Assembly: GCA_037447655.1 (NCBI GenBank)
Contig: JBBHKE010002924.1
Coordinates: forward strand, 1 to 39,741
DNA from: Zygnema cylindricum
Lineage: Eukaryota; Streptophyta; Zygnematophyceae; Zygnematales; Zygnemataceae
Direction: 5' to 3'
Length of the DNA: 39,741 nt
Under the pieces are notes generated by a model. That model was given only the letters and a program-made list of their open reading frames with translations. It searched no databases and was not told the origin of the DNA. Positions within the stretch are counted from its first letter, which is position 1; each line of letters opens with the position of its first letter. A program made the translations under genes and the position numbers. Below, in pieces: positions 9,715 through 18,890 of this stretch.

Positions 9715-10305
9715 TTAAAAAAAAGATTGGTGCTTCAAACGAACTATTGACAAGATATTTTTCCGATGAATCTTGGAATGGCAACAAACACATTTGTCAT
9801 GGCATACAAGCTGAAGAGCTAGAGTGATTCTAAAATCAATAATTAAACTCATACGCACCAAAATCGATTGAACAAAACCCGCGACTTTAAGTATAGATAG
9901 CACCACAAGAATATTTTGATACATCATTTCCTTTATATGGTAAACTTTCACCAAGTTTTATAGAATCGATGAGAAAGATAACGAAAGACTCACCCACTCT
10001 TGGAAAGTGAATGTATCGGGAATGCCTTTGACAAGCTCTATAATGGACATGCCGATAACAAGCTCAATCAAAAATTCTCCAAATGGATATATATCTGTAT
10101 CTATAGGGAAAAGATTGACCAGCATCCAAAAATCTGAGAGACTGTAAGATTCAACCGCCGCCAATTTTCAATCTTCATATGTACACTAGTTTTACCTTTG
10201 AGCTTGAAATACGTAACAATTACACAATCTCACACTAGTTTATTTCACCCAAGCGAGCGAAAAGTCTAATGTTATTCTCGAGCGTGCCGAAGAAAGATGA
10301 GAGGA
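9715..10305 (-). pseudogene. Possible receptor-like protein kinase fragment, pseudogene
   Basis: On the minus strand 10164-9958 reads D-T-D-I-Y-P-F-G-E-F-L-I-E-L-V-I-G, which resembles kinase subdomain IX of plant receptor-like kinases (D-V-Y-S-F-G-x-x-L-L-E-L-x-T-G), then F-Q-E-W-V. Upstream, near 10270-10240, R-I-T-L-D-F-S-L-A resembles the DFG loop with Gly changed to Ser. Downstream, 9954-9715 has I-L-K-V-A-x-x-V-Q-S, like subdomain XI. Gaps between the pieces may be introns or decay. It lies directly beside the A2 3' LTR. The match is by motif only and could be chance for the outer pieces. Confidence 0.4.
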
Positions 10306-10325
10306 GGGCCCACTACCCGAAGTAA

Positions 10326-11193
10326 TGTTGTTCTGAGACAACTGTTGGTACTGAAGATGAAGAAGAAGCAGCAGTAGTACTCATTGTAGAACAAAACAAG
10401 AGAGGAAGCTTCCATAAATACCAATGGCAAAACAACAACTTTGACAGACAATAACTTTCAACATAGAGACACAATATTCCTACAAATCTACCATAGTGTA
10501 GATATCATACAAAGGAACACACACATCAAATATCACCTCATTTTGCTTATAGATCTGTGAGATATTCAGAGGTGAATTTTCATAAAAACTGAGTGTACAG
10601 TTTTTCATATCATTTGTTCCTAATAAATAAATTCACTAAGTCCTACTTCTATATACTGAAACTACACTAAGTTGTACGGAGGCATTTCAGCCGTACATCT
10701 AACAATCCAACACAACAAATACTGTGAGTATACCTGTGTACTGAAGGTATGTCATAAACCACATTTTCAACACTAAACAACTAATTCACTACAGACAAAA
10801 TTATGTTCTACCAAATATTTACACCTAAGTTCAAAGAACAAAAAGTGATAGTGATCTAGTCATGCCCCATCAGTATTTGTTGGTGGCGGCTGTCAGCCGT
10901 ACGATTAGAGGATTTGGCACCGTAGATGTGACTTCACGAAGTCCCGTGGTCTTATCGAATTCCTGTACGTCCACGAAGGACATACTCACGCATTTCTCTC
11001 AACTGACAACGCGTGTCCCAAGTGTGAATGAACCGTGAACTCCCAACTTCACAGTCATACTAATTTGGGTAAGTACTAAACCGAACTCAACAAAAATAAT
11101 CTTAAGTCCTGAACAGCTCTCTCTCCCTCACAGCTGCCTCTCCCTCCCTCACAGCTGAGGCATAGAGAGGACTAAAGCTTTCTAAAAACAACA
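10326..11193 (-). repeat. A2 3' LTR (868 bp)
   Basis: In element sense it starts TGTTGTTTTTAGAAAG at 11193 and ends GAACAACA at 10326. It pairs with 15268-16113. The LTR-borne gag ATG is at 10384-10382, 59 nt before the end. Near its start (11120-11156) a CTCTCCCT...CACAGCTG unit is doubled, whereas the 5' LTR has one copy, so the two LTRs differ by a small tandem expansion. Confidence 0.85.
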
Positions 11194-11200
11194 CTCCCCT
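11194..11200 (-). promoter_or_regulatory. A2 polypurine tract
   Basis: In element sense AGGGGAG directly precedes the TGTTG start of the 3' LTR, preceded by CTAAAGCTTT. Same position and form as in A1. Confidence 0.75.
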
Positions 11201-11216
11201 AAAGCTTTAGACTTTG

Positions 11217-12020
11217 CTAGTCACTTAGTCCATATGCCTCTCTACAAAACTTCAATTTGGGTGCAGGTAAGGGTTTCGTCATCATATCAGCCACCATTTC
11301 CTCATTCGGTAAATAACTCAACTTCAGGACTTTTCCCATCACCTTTTCTCTTACAAAATGTAGCTTAATATTAATGTGCTTACTCTTAAAGTGATGACTG
11401 GGATTAGATGCAATAGCGATTGCTGCCTGATTGTCACACCACACTATTTGTGGTCTAGATCGCATAAAGAGAAGCTCTTGGAGAAGAGACTTTACCCAAA
11501 GTAACTCTTTAACTGCCGAGCTGGCAGCCATGTACTCAGCCTCCATAGTAGACTGAGCTGTTACCTTTTGAAGTTTGTTGCTCCAGCAGCAAGTTCCACT
11601 TCTGATCTTCAGAACGTATCCGGTGGTGGAGCGTCGGTTGGGCATATCTCCGTAGCTCGCATCGCTCCATGTATGAATTTTGACCTCCTCTCCACCGAGA
11701 GAGAGTCTAAGATTTTGAGTTCCTACCAGATAGCGAAGAACTCTCTTTGCTGCCTCATAGTCCAACTTCCTCGGATTTTGCAGGCTTCGGCTCAAGGCTC
11801 CAATTGCGGCTGCGATGTCCGGACGAGTACAATTTATGAAATAGATGAGGCTTCCGACAATCTGCCTGTAAGGAATGGAGGACATAGAATCTGCCTCCCC
11901 TGAATCCAAAAAATCATTAACCAAAACACCACATTCTTTTTCCAAACCCTTGAACTTCTGCCTGAATTCCATAGGGGTGGCACTCCCCTTTGCTTCTGAC
12001 ATACCAAACTTTTCTAGCAT
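11217..12020 (-). pseudogene. A2 RT C-terminal connection and RNase H
   Basis: A single open frame of 267 codons, complete to its stop. It has I-P-Y-R-Q-I-V-G-S-L-I-Y-F, T-R-P-D-I-A-A-A-I-G, the RNase H motifs W-S-D-A-S-Y-G-D, S-T-M-E-A-E-Y-M-A, W-C-D-N-Q-A-A-I-A-I-A, and the C-terminal M-V-A-D-M-M-T-K-P-L-P. All catalytic acids appear intact. It is separated from the upstream RT by a frame change near 12030-12130, so it is part of a broken pol and not a gene of its own. Confidence 0.85.
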
Positions 12021-12135
12021 GTTCCAGATTGCTTCTTTTTAAGTTAGATAAATAATTCTCTGTTATTATCTCTTTTTACCTGAATTCCTAGAATATACTT
12101 AGCCTCACCCAAGTCCTTCATTTCAAACCGAGAAT

Positions 12136-12366
12136 TCAGATCTGATTTATTTTATTAATTTCATTGATAGATTTGCTAATCAACAGCAAATCATCTACAT
12201 ATACTGCTTCATAAATCAATCCATCCTCACCTTGCATTACATAGACTGAGTGATCTGAAATGATCTTCGTAAAGCGAAGATTGGTTAAAAACTCATCTAA
12301 CTTCAGGTTCCATTGTATCGGAGCCTGTTTCAGACCATACAAGGACTTCAACAGTTTACAGACCAA
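12136..12366 (-). pseudogene. A2 reverse transcriptase palm (YVDD part)
   Basis: Frame carrying L-L-K-S-L-Y-G-L-K-Q-A-P, S-D-H-S-V-Y and the catalytic Y-V-D-D box at 12201-12190. It continues the RT of the neighbouring long frame after a frame change at about 12350-12366. The thumb after Y-V-D-D shifts again, near 12140. Confidence 0.85.
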
Positions 12367-13844
12367 ATTTTCTTTCCCTTTTCTGCATACATCTTTGGCT
12401 GCTTCATATAGATTACTTCTTCCAAATCATCATGCAATAAAGCCATCTTAACGTCCATCTGATGCAATTCCAAATTCTCTATTGTAGCAAGAGAGAGCAA
12501 AACTCTAACAGTAGGAAAGCAAACCACAGGAGAAAAGGTCTCTTCATAATCAATTCCCTCCTTCTGACTTAATCCCTTAGCGGCCAGTCTAGCTTTATAT
12601 CTCTCAATTATATTATCAGGATTTAATTTTAATTTGAAGACCCATTTACAACCGATAGCTTTCGGGTTCGGTGGGAGCTCCACAAGTTTCCAAGTTTGGG
12701 CTTCCATAATTGACTTTATCTCATCATTTGCAGCCGAGATCCAATGATCCTTTTCAGGAACGGAAAAGGCTTCCTGAATAGTAAGCGGCTCCCCTGTGCT
12801 TGCAAAAAAAGCACTCTCCACTCGGTCGCCTTGAAGGCAGCTGCTTTGCCTTATTCCCCCCGGAAAATCTGACGCGAGAACTGTTGGTCCCCTAGTGTTC
12901 CGCAGAGGCCGTGTAGTGGTAGGAGCAGCTCCGAAAGTAGGATCTGATAGCCCAAAGACATTCGGAAGAGAGGTAGAGGAAGTAGAAGGAGATGGATTAA
13001 AAGGTTCCTGCTCAAGAATGATATACTCTTGTATTTTCTCATTCCTTCCAGCTGCATCTATACTAAAAACATCCACAGATCGACTCTCTTCTTTAATCTG
13101 AATATTCCTCGCTGTTTGAAGGCATGCTCTCTGAGGGTTATACACTCTATATCCTGCAAATTCATCATCATAGCCTAAGAAAACACCAGGTATAGATTTT
13201 GGACTAAGCTTCCAATTTGGAAGATTATCCAAGATAAAACATTTGCTATCAAAGACTCTAAAATGACCAACATTTGGTTTTCTGCCTCTCCATACTTCAT
13301 TAGGTGTTTTACCGTTAACAGCTTGGGTTTTTACTCTATTTCTGATGTAGGAAGCACAATGAAAAGCTTCTCCCCAAAACTTTGGATCCACACCTTTATC
13401 GACCATCATAGAGCGAGCACATTCAGTCAAGGTTCGATTAAGTCTCTCGGCCACACCATTTTGTTCTGGTGTGTACGGAGAAGTAAATTCATGAGAGATG
13501 CCATTTTCTTTCAAGAAATCAGCTAAGGCATGGGATACATACTCTCCACCATTATCTGTCCGCAAAGCAAGAATAGATTTGCCGTGAAGTTTCTCCGCCC
13601 AGATTTTGTAGTGCTTAAAGTGAGTGAAGACTTCGCTCACTTCTCTTTCATGAAGTATAAGCGACTCTTCCGAAAGTAGTCGTCTGTAAAGGTGACAAAA
13701 TAGCGGCTGCCACCAAGAGAGAGAACTTTGGAAGGGCGAAGACATCAGAGTGAATAATACCAAGGAGATCTGTGGCTCGATGATCAAAAACTTGTGGGAG
13801 GGGAAGCTTGTGAAGCTTTCCGAGAGCACAACCATCACAAACAT
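12348..13844 (-). pseudogene. A2 pol: integrase core, linker and RT N-terminal half (498 codons open)
   Basis: The longest open frame in the window. The first about 55 codons are out of frame for integrase: the true first Asp, in H-S-D-V-F-A, is at 13746-13744 in another frame. From about 13670 the frame is real pol: K-H-Y-K-I-W-A-E-K-L, the second Asp in R-T-D-N-G-G-E-Y (13556-13554), and Glu in V-A-E-R-L-N-R-T (13448-13446), giving DD35E spacing between the last two. A Ser/Pro-rich linker follows, then RT from W-I-S-A-A-N-D-E through F-S-P-V-V and H-Q-M-D-V-K. It is open by chance survival and is not a host gene. Confidence 0.85.
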
Positions 13845-13845
13845 G

Positions 13846-14345
13846 TTACTCTTTTTGACCGAGCTTGACTCCCTCTATCATGTCATTCTTTAACATCTTA
13901 GAAAGTCTCTCATGATGCACAAGACCAAGTCCTTTATGCCACAAATCATTATCACATAGGACACTGGAGTAAGCAAAATCAATTTTATTAGCCAGGTCCA
14001 TGCGGTACAAAAAGTTTAGGCCTCTAGTTCCCACTAGAGCTACTCTTCCATCGTTGCTCACTATTTTTTTGCCATTTTTCTATAGAACCTCAAAGCCTTT
14101 CCTTTCAGGTACAGACGTAGAAAACATTTTTTTCTTAAACTTTGAACATACAAGACATCGTACAAAGTTCTCTTAACAACCTTTCCATCTATCACACAAT
14201 CCAGATCTATATTTCCTTAGGCATTTGATTCAACAGCATAGCCACAAGCATAAAAGATCTGATATAAAGGAATATAACACATCTCTTTAAACCAAGACTT
14301 GTTCCATCACATGTGTGAAGAGCTGCCGGAATCCATTATCCATCC
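13846..14345 (-). pseudogene. A2 protease and GAG-pre-integrase, pseudogene
   Basis: The protease active site reads W-I-M-D-S-G-S-S-S-H-M, with Asp at 14333-14331, so the D-S-G triad is intact. A TGA follows at once where a Cys codon is usual. The pre-integrase part at 14061-13846 has D-L-W-H-K-G-L-G-L-V-H-H, close to the family's L-W-H-K-R-L-G-H motif. Between them the frame is broken. Confidence 0.75.
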
Positions 14346-14559
14346 GAGGTCCTTTTCTCCTTCCATCATGTCGAGTTTGGCAAGAGCAAAGAACTCTTTG
14401 TCATCAGTTTTCGGAAAACTGGTCATATCAGGTTTTTCTTCCTCGATCTGCGTCTTCTCCTATTCCGTATCATCCGCTGAAAACGCAACAATTTTATTCA
14501 AGAATCTTTGAGGAATAGAAGGTCCGCGTTGTCTCCATCCTTTCCGGAAGATACCTATT

Positions 14560-15326
14560 TCAAGAGCTTTTATATACAAAGGACAAGCTCTGAAGGAGTG
14601 ACCAGCAGTATAGCAATAAACACATTTCTCAAGTTGGGGATTAAACTGATTCCCTTGATATCTACTTTCTCTCTAAAATTGAGCAATGAAGGCTACAGCT
14701 GGTTTCCCAGATCCTAAAACTGTTTGAGTGGCTTCTTCTGACAAGATAAAATCTATAGCTGTTTGCAAATTCCAAAGAGGTTTGGACAATTTTTTCATTT
14801 CATCTGAGGCTCCTTTATATTCACTAGGTAGCCCCTTTAAGAGAATCATGGCTTGATGATAAGGGGAGAAAGTCCCCCCAAAACATGCATTTTCTGACAA
14901 TAACATTTGAAACCGATTAGTGTATTCCACCATGCTACCGCCTGTGTACTTATACTCATAGATTTGACCATCAGTTATAATCTCATGCTGGTCACTAGCT
15001 CTAACATAAGAAGATTTCAAAGCATCTTACATATCTGATGCCTTTCTGACATTAATATATGTCATATGCAATTCTTTTGATATCATAAACTTCACTTAAT
15101 GTAAAGCTTGGTCATTTTTCTGATCAAAGCTGGCATCAGATTCTGCCAGGGATCCATTTAACACATCAATAAGTTTCACTTGCTTGAAGTAAGACTTAAC
15201 CAAATCTGCCCAATACAGATATTCACTTCCATCAAAGACTGGAATTCGTGAAGGCGGGCCCGTGAACTATTGTTATGAAGCAACTGTTGGTACTGAAGAT
15301 GAAGAAAAAGCAGCAGTTGTAGTCAT
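14560..15326 (-). pseudogene. A2 gag pseudogene with intact CCHC knuckle
   Basis: The start ATG is at 15326-15324, inside the 5' LTR. The frame crosses the primer-binding site, with one stop just before it and another at it, then reads G-P-P-S-R-I-P-V-F-D-G-S-E-Y-L-Y-W-A. The core at 15020-14673 has Y-K-Y-T-G-G-S-M-V-E-Y, as in copia UBN2 Gag. The zinc knuckle C-x2-C-x4-H-x4-C is complete at 14624-14583. The protein would form particles and bind element RNA, but stops (near 15276, 15269, 15100 and 15030) prevent a full product. Confidence 0.8.
15253..15267 (-). promoter_or_regulatory. A2 primer-binding site, half-tRNA type, decayed
   Basis: In element sense GTTCACGGGCCCGCC begins right after the LTR end. 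It matches 11 of 15 positions of the initiator tRNA-Met anticodon-arm complement, with GGGCCC intact. It falls in the gag frame. Confidence 0.55.
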
Positions 15327-16113
15327 TGTAGAACAAATCAAGAGAAGAAGCTTCCACAAATACCGATGGCAAAAAAGCATTTTTGACAGACAATAACTCT
15401 CAACACGGGGATACAATAGTCCTACAAATCTACCACAGTGTAGATATCATACAAAGGAACATACACATAAAATTTCACTTAATTTGGATATTAGATCTGT
15501 GAGATATTCAAAGGTGAATTTTCATAAAAACCGAATGTACAGTTTTTCATATCATTTGTTCCTAATGAATTAAATTTACTTAGTCCTACTTCTATACAGT
15601 GAAATTACACTAAGCTGTATCGAGGCATTCCAGCCGTACATCTAACATTTTAACACAACAAATACTGTGAGTATACCTGTATCCTGAAGGTATGTCATAA
15701 ATCACATTCTCAACACTAAACAACTAATTCACTAAAGACAAAATTCTGTTTTACCAAATATTTACACCGAAGTTCCGACAACGTAAAGTGATAGTGATCT
15801 AGTCACGCCTTGTCAATATTTGTTGGCGACGGCTGTCAGCCGTCCAATTAGACGATTTGGCACCATATATGTGACTTCACGAAGTACAGTGGTCGCGCCG
15901 AATTTTGTACGTCCACGGAGGACATACTTAATCATTTCTTTCAAGTGACGACGCGTGTCCCAAGTGTGAATAAACCCTAAACTCCCAACTTCAGTGTCAC
16001 ACTTATTTTGGTAAGTTATGAACCGAACTCAACCAATAATAACTTAAGTCCTGAACAATCTCTCTCCCTCACAAGTGAGGCATAGAGAGGACTAATGCTT
16101 TCTAAAAACAACA
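15268..16113 (-). repeat. A2 5' LTR (846 bp)
   Basis: In element sense starts TGTTGTTTTTAGAAAG at 16113 and ends TAACAATA at 15268. It pairs with 10326-11193 over its whole length. It carries the gag ATG 59 nt from its end. Confidence 0.85.
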
Positions 16114-16431
16114 GCTTATCCTATAAAAATTATATTTCTGCATTGTTCACCGGGCAAGAGAAATCCACGAGAATGCCGATGGACTTAGCCGAAATCCCGA
16201 TCCCTCTACCCTGGATTCTACCGGGGCTCTACATGACGAAGACTAGGAAATAAGTTTGGGACTCATTCCACCATCCTCCGCTTTAATCTGGCTTCCCACA
16301 TCATGGGGGGAATGGTCAACTTTTGCGGCAGATGTTGAGGGGCAAGCGCCCATAGGTGTCAGACAGAAGGATATCTGGAATGACTTCAAAACTCTCCAAT
16401 CCATCCTGCAGGGATCTCCTCTCCCTCACCT
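16114..16431 (+). mobile_element. Ty3/gypsy fragment (end of RNase H and spacer)
   Basis: Starts exactly at the A2 5' LTR border. It matches, in plus sense, the end of RNase H of the gypsy relic at 28400-28130: I-V-H, N-A-D-G-L-S-R, then I-W-L-P, A-D-V-E-G-Q-A-P-I-G and D-I-W-N-D. It ends near 16431, where copia sequence takes over. It is a second, separate copy of the same gypsy family, in the opposite orientation. Confidence 0.85.
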
Positions 16432-17005
16432 AGCTTTCGGTGGATTAAAAGGTGAAGCAGGCTAGATTGTAGATTCGGGTGCCTCCATGCACATGTGTAA
16501 GGAAAAACACCTGTTCGCTAAAATAAAGAAGATTCTTACCGTAGAGATAGAGTACGTGGATGGGAGGATAGTCACCACTACTCTTGTAGGGTCGGTAGAT
16601 CTGAAAGTGTTAGTAGAAGGAAAGACCTCCATATTTACATTCTTCAATGTATTGTTTATTCCGAAGCTGAACAAAAACCTCATCTCTACATCTATAATAG
16701 ATGACAAGGGTTTTGATACTATCACTAGGAAAGGAGTCTTTTCAGCTAGTTTTGAGGAGGAAGTTTAATTCACTCTTGAAAAAGGACCCAAGGGATGTTT
16801 AGGCTGAATTTAAGCAATGAAAAGAAGAAACTTTACTCTGCTGGTGTTCATGATATAATGTTGTGGCATAGAGGCTTGAGCATGTGAATCTAGATAAGTT
16901 AAGAGGGATGAAAAAGATGGGAGTAGTGGAAGGGATTCAATTGAGTGAGAGTGAGAATCTAAGTGATTGTAGTGGATGTGCTCAAGGTAAAGCATATATG
17001 TGCTC
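16432..17005 (+). pseudogene. Copia fragment F: protease to pre-integrase
   Basis: Begins with A-F-G-G-L-K-G-E-A-G, a stop, then I-V-D-S-G-A-S-M-H-M-C, the protease site with D-S-G intact. This mirrors element D at 33915-33980, which has the same stop position. It continues through L-F-I-P-K-L-N-K-N-L-I-S and a frame-broken pre-integrase with C-S-G-C near 16972-16985. It ends where the B 5' LTR begins. It is only a scrap of an element, related to B, C and D. Confidence 0.8.
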
Positions 17006-17009
17006 AAGC

Positions 17010-17558
17010 TCAATTTTAATCCGATGGCATATATCACTGTCGAGATCGCGAAATGATCAATTTGGCGTTCATAGACGTGGCATGACCAGGCGCCACGTAG
17101 AGGGGTAACATTTGGTCACAGGAATTCCGGAGAACATACAAACGAGTGGAAAGATGGCACGCATCCACTTAGTGGCCTTCTGGTACGCAAGCCGTACATA
17201 AAAGACATTGACCGTAGTACCTTTCAGTAGTTTACAGTCTTGTGATTGGTTCGTACTTCACTAGATAGGGGTTGTGAGATGCGTTTAGGACTTAGGAAAA
17301 TTTGGTAGGTAGCCACCTCTCTCTTAGAGAGCTTTGTATAAGATTGGCATTTTTTGCCCTCTCATAACTTATAGGTTGGTCGACAGTGTTCAGTGATTCA
17401 TTTTGCTACAGACTCAGGGGAGTCCACGTTGCACAAGGTGCAGTCAGACTGTCAATTTTCCCTCTTGGGCAGCAGTGGTTGTGGTTTGAAGTGGGTTAGT
17501 TAAAAGCTATCTAGAGGCTTCCTGAATTCTGTTGTCCAATAGAGGACACTGAATTGAA
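17010..17558 (+). repeat. B 5' LTR, 3' half
   Basis: Matches 22040-22582 of the 3' LTR, with an indel near its start. Contains a conserved ATTGG (inverted CCAAT) near 17237, the CTCTC-TTA-GAGAG hairpin at 17319-17331 and the hairpin ladder described separately. Ends ATAGAG...TTGAA; the 3' LTR shows ATGGAG...TTGCA, so the LTR-borne start codon and the CA end have each mutated here. Confidence 0.85.
17319..17469 (+). other. Hairpin ladder in B LTR
   Basis: Successive short inverted repeats: CTCTC-TTA-GAGAG (17319-17331), GACTC-AGGG-GAGTC (17411-17424), GCAC-AAG-GTGC (17431-17441; longer in the 3' LTR as CTGCAC-AAG-GTGCAG, 22453-22467) and CCC-TCTT-GGG (17460-17469). The stems differ in E, C and D LTRs at the same places but still pair. 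Interpreted as RNA structure in the leader. Confidence 0.65.
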
Positions 17559-17573
17559 GGTTATGGGCCCACT
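17559..17573 (+). promoter_or_regulatory. B primer-binding site, half-tRNA type
   Basis: GGTTATGGGCCCACT directly follows the LTR end. It matches 14 of 15 positions of the complement of the initiator tRNA-Met anticodon arm. It is the best-preserved site in the window and contains an ATG opposite the CAU anticodon, in the gag frame. Confidence 0.8.
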
Positions 17574-18500
17574 CTCTAAGGTACCCACCTTCAATGGATC
17601 ACGGTTCATCTATTCGAAAGCCATGATAATGGGGGCTTTGTGCGAAAAACGATACAGGGGTATTGTCAGTGGAGAAGTGAAACGTCCACCCTAGGGAACT
17701 CCACCACGGTTTGGTGGAATAAGGTTTGTTGCAGCAACCTCTGCTGCAGTAGATGAGGTATATGATTTGGACAGTAGTGTATCTAAAAAAGGGAAGGAGA
17801 AGGAGACGCCTCTTACTCGAATTGCTCTTATTACCACGGCGCCCGGAGCAGCGACCGTGAAGAACGCGGAGAACAAAACCTAAACGTGGGAAGACATTAA
17901 CATGGCTGCCAAAAACTTTATTATAAGACACCTCACTCAGGCTTTGGCAACTTCCCACCTTCACATATACAAGGCCGAGGAGTTGTGGGTGAGTTTGATT
18001 GAAATCTATAGAGCTGAAATTATTCAAGAGCTCCAGTTGGCCGAACAAAAGTTGGGGAATTATACTTACAAAAGGGGAAAGATGCTAGAATATTGTAATG
18101 ATCTCTTTTGTTTGTATATAGAGATGGAGACTGCCGGTTGGACATGTACAATGAAGATGAAAGTTAACACTCCCATCATAAAGTAACCCGATGAGTATGA
18201 AAACATAGTGTATGAAGTACACGATATGATTGACATTTCATGGAAGTGGAACATAGTGGTCCGGTTGATACTTGTACAAGAGAACACAATTGAGATTAGT
18301 AGGGGGGGAAAGAGCACCGAAGCTTTGGCTGCAGAAGGAAACTGATGGCGGGAGGATCCGAAGAAACCATTCAAAGGAGAGAAAGATCAGTCAGGAGGAC
18401 AGATGCTCCCAGAGGGTCTTTCTCACTTTTGCAAAAAAATCGAGACACTTCATAGCAGACTGTGTCAAGCTATCAAGCTGAAGCTCCAAAAGAACCGTGG
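17559..18500 (+). pseudogene. B gag pseudogene
   Basis: The frame runs from the LTR through the primer-binding site into V-M-G-P-L-S-K-V-P-T-F-N-G-S-R-F-I-Y. Later pieces are F-G-G-I-R-F, K-K-G-K-E-K-E-T-P-L (about 17710-17820), then 17902-18186 with N-F-I-I-R-H-L-T-Q-A-L-A and Y-T-Y-K-R-G-K-M-L-E-Y. A stop at 18184 and frame changes follow. The zinc knuckle near 18418-18475 survives only in two frames (H-F-C-K-K and H-F-I-A-D-C). Confidence 0.75.
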
Positions 18501-18890
18501 AGGGGGTCCTTCCGAAGGGAAGAAGAAGGCACTTGTGGTCACAAAAGTGAGAGGAGAGACCACGGACGAGTCCTCTAAGGAGGAGGACGGGGAGCTTCTT
18601 CTTGACGAGAGTCTGGAAGAGAAGGAGATCCCTCGGAAACAAAAGTGTGCTCTCGGAGCAATTCAGGAAACTCTACATGAAGGATGGATTATCGACCCAG
18701 GTGCATCCATGCATATGTGTCGTGATAAGCATCTCTTTACTAAGCTAAGAAAAATCTCAACTGTAGAGATAGAGTATAGGGATGGCAGAGTGGTTACAAC
18801 AAATCTAGTGGGGTCGCTAGATATGAGAGTCTTAATGGAGGGAAAGACTTCTAAACTCACCTTCTCAGAAGTACTCTTTATTCCTTAAGT
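18501..18890 (+). pseudogene. B protease region, pseudogene
   Basis: An open frame (18403-18888) runs from the basic and acidic spacer after the knuckle into the protease. The active site at about 18687 reads W-I-I-D-P-G-A-S-M-H-M-C. The Thr/Ser of the D-[ST]-G triad is Pro, which should disrupt catalysis. It ends at a stop after L-F-I-P. Confidence 0.8.

Larger units (their letters stand above)
10326..16113 (-). mobile_element. Ty1/copia element A2, full length, decayed
   Basis: The most complete copia here after D, reading right to left: 5' LTR 16113-15268, primer-binding site, gag, protease, integrase, RT, RNase H, polypurine tract, 3' LTR 11193-10326. The two LTRs are clearly diverged, so the insertion is not recent. 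The 5-bp flanks (AGTAA at 10321-10325, GCTTA at 16114-16118) do not match, and the right flank is a gypsy fragment while the left is not. A rearrangement after insertion, or recombination between copies, is likely. Confidence 0.9.

Noticed and set aside
10415-10430. TTGGTATTT-like string in A2, and TTGGTAGG near 250 in A1, as a classical primer-binding site.
   Set aside because: It lies inside the LTR repeat in both elements, so it cannot be the primer site; the match to the tRNA 3' end is also short.
11568-11903. 111-codon plus-strand open frame.
   Set aside because: It is the shadow of the A2 RNase H frame on the opposite strand.
12348-13844. Long open frame as a host gene.
   Set aside because: Its content is integrase and RT in copia order between the LTRs of A2.
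17559-17573. tRNA gene at the sequences matching initiator tRNA-Met.
   Set aside because: Only the anticodon-arm part is present, in complementary sense and at LTR borders; acceptor and T arms are missing.
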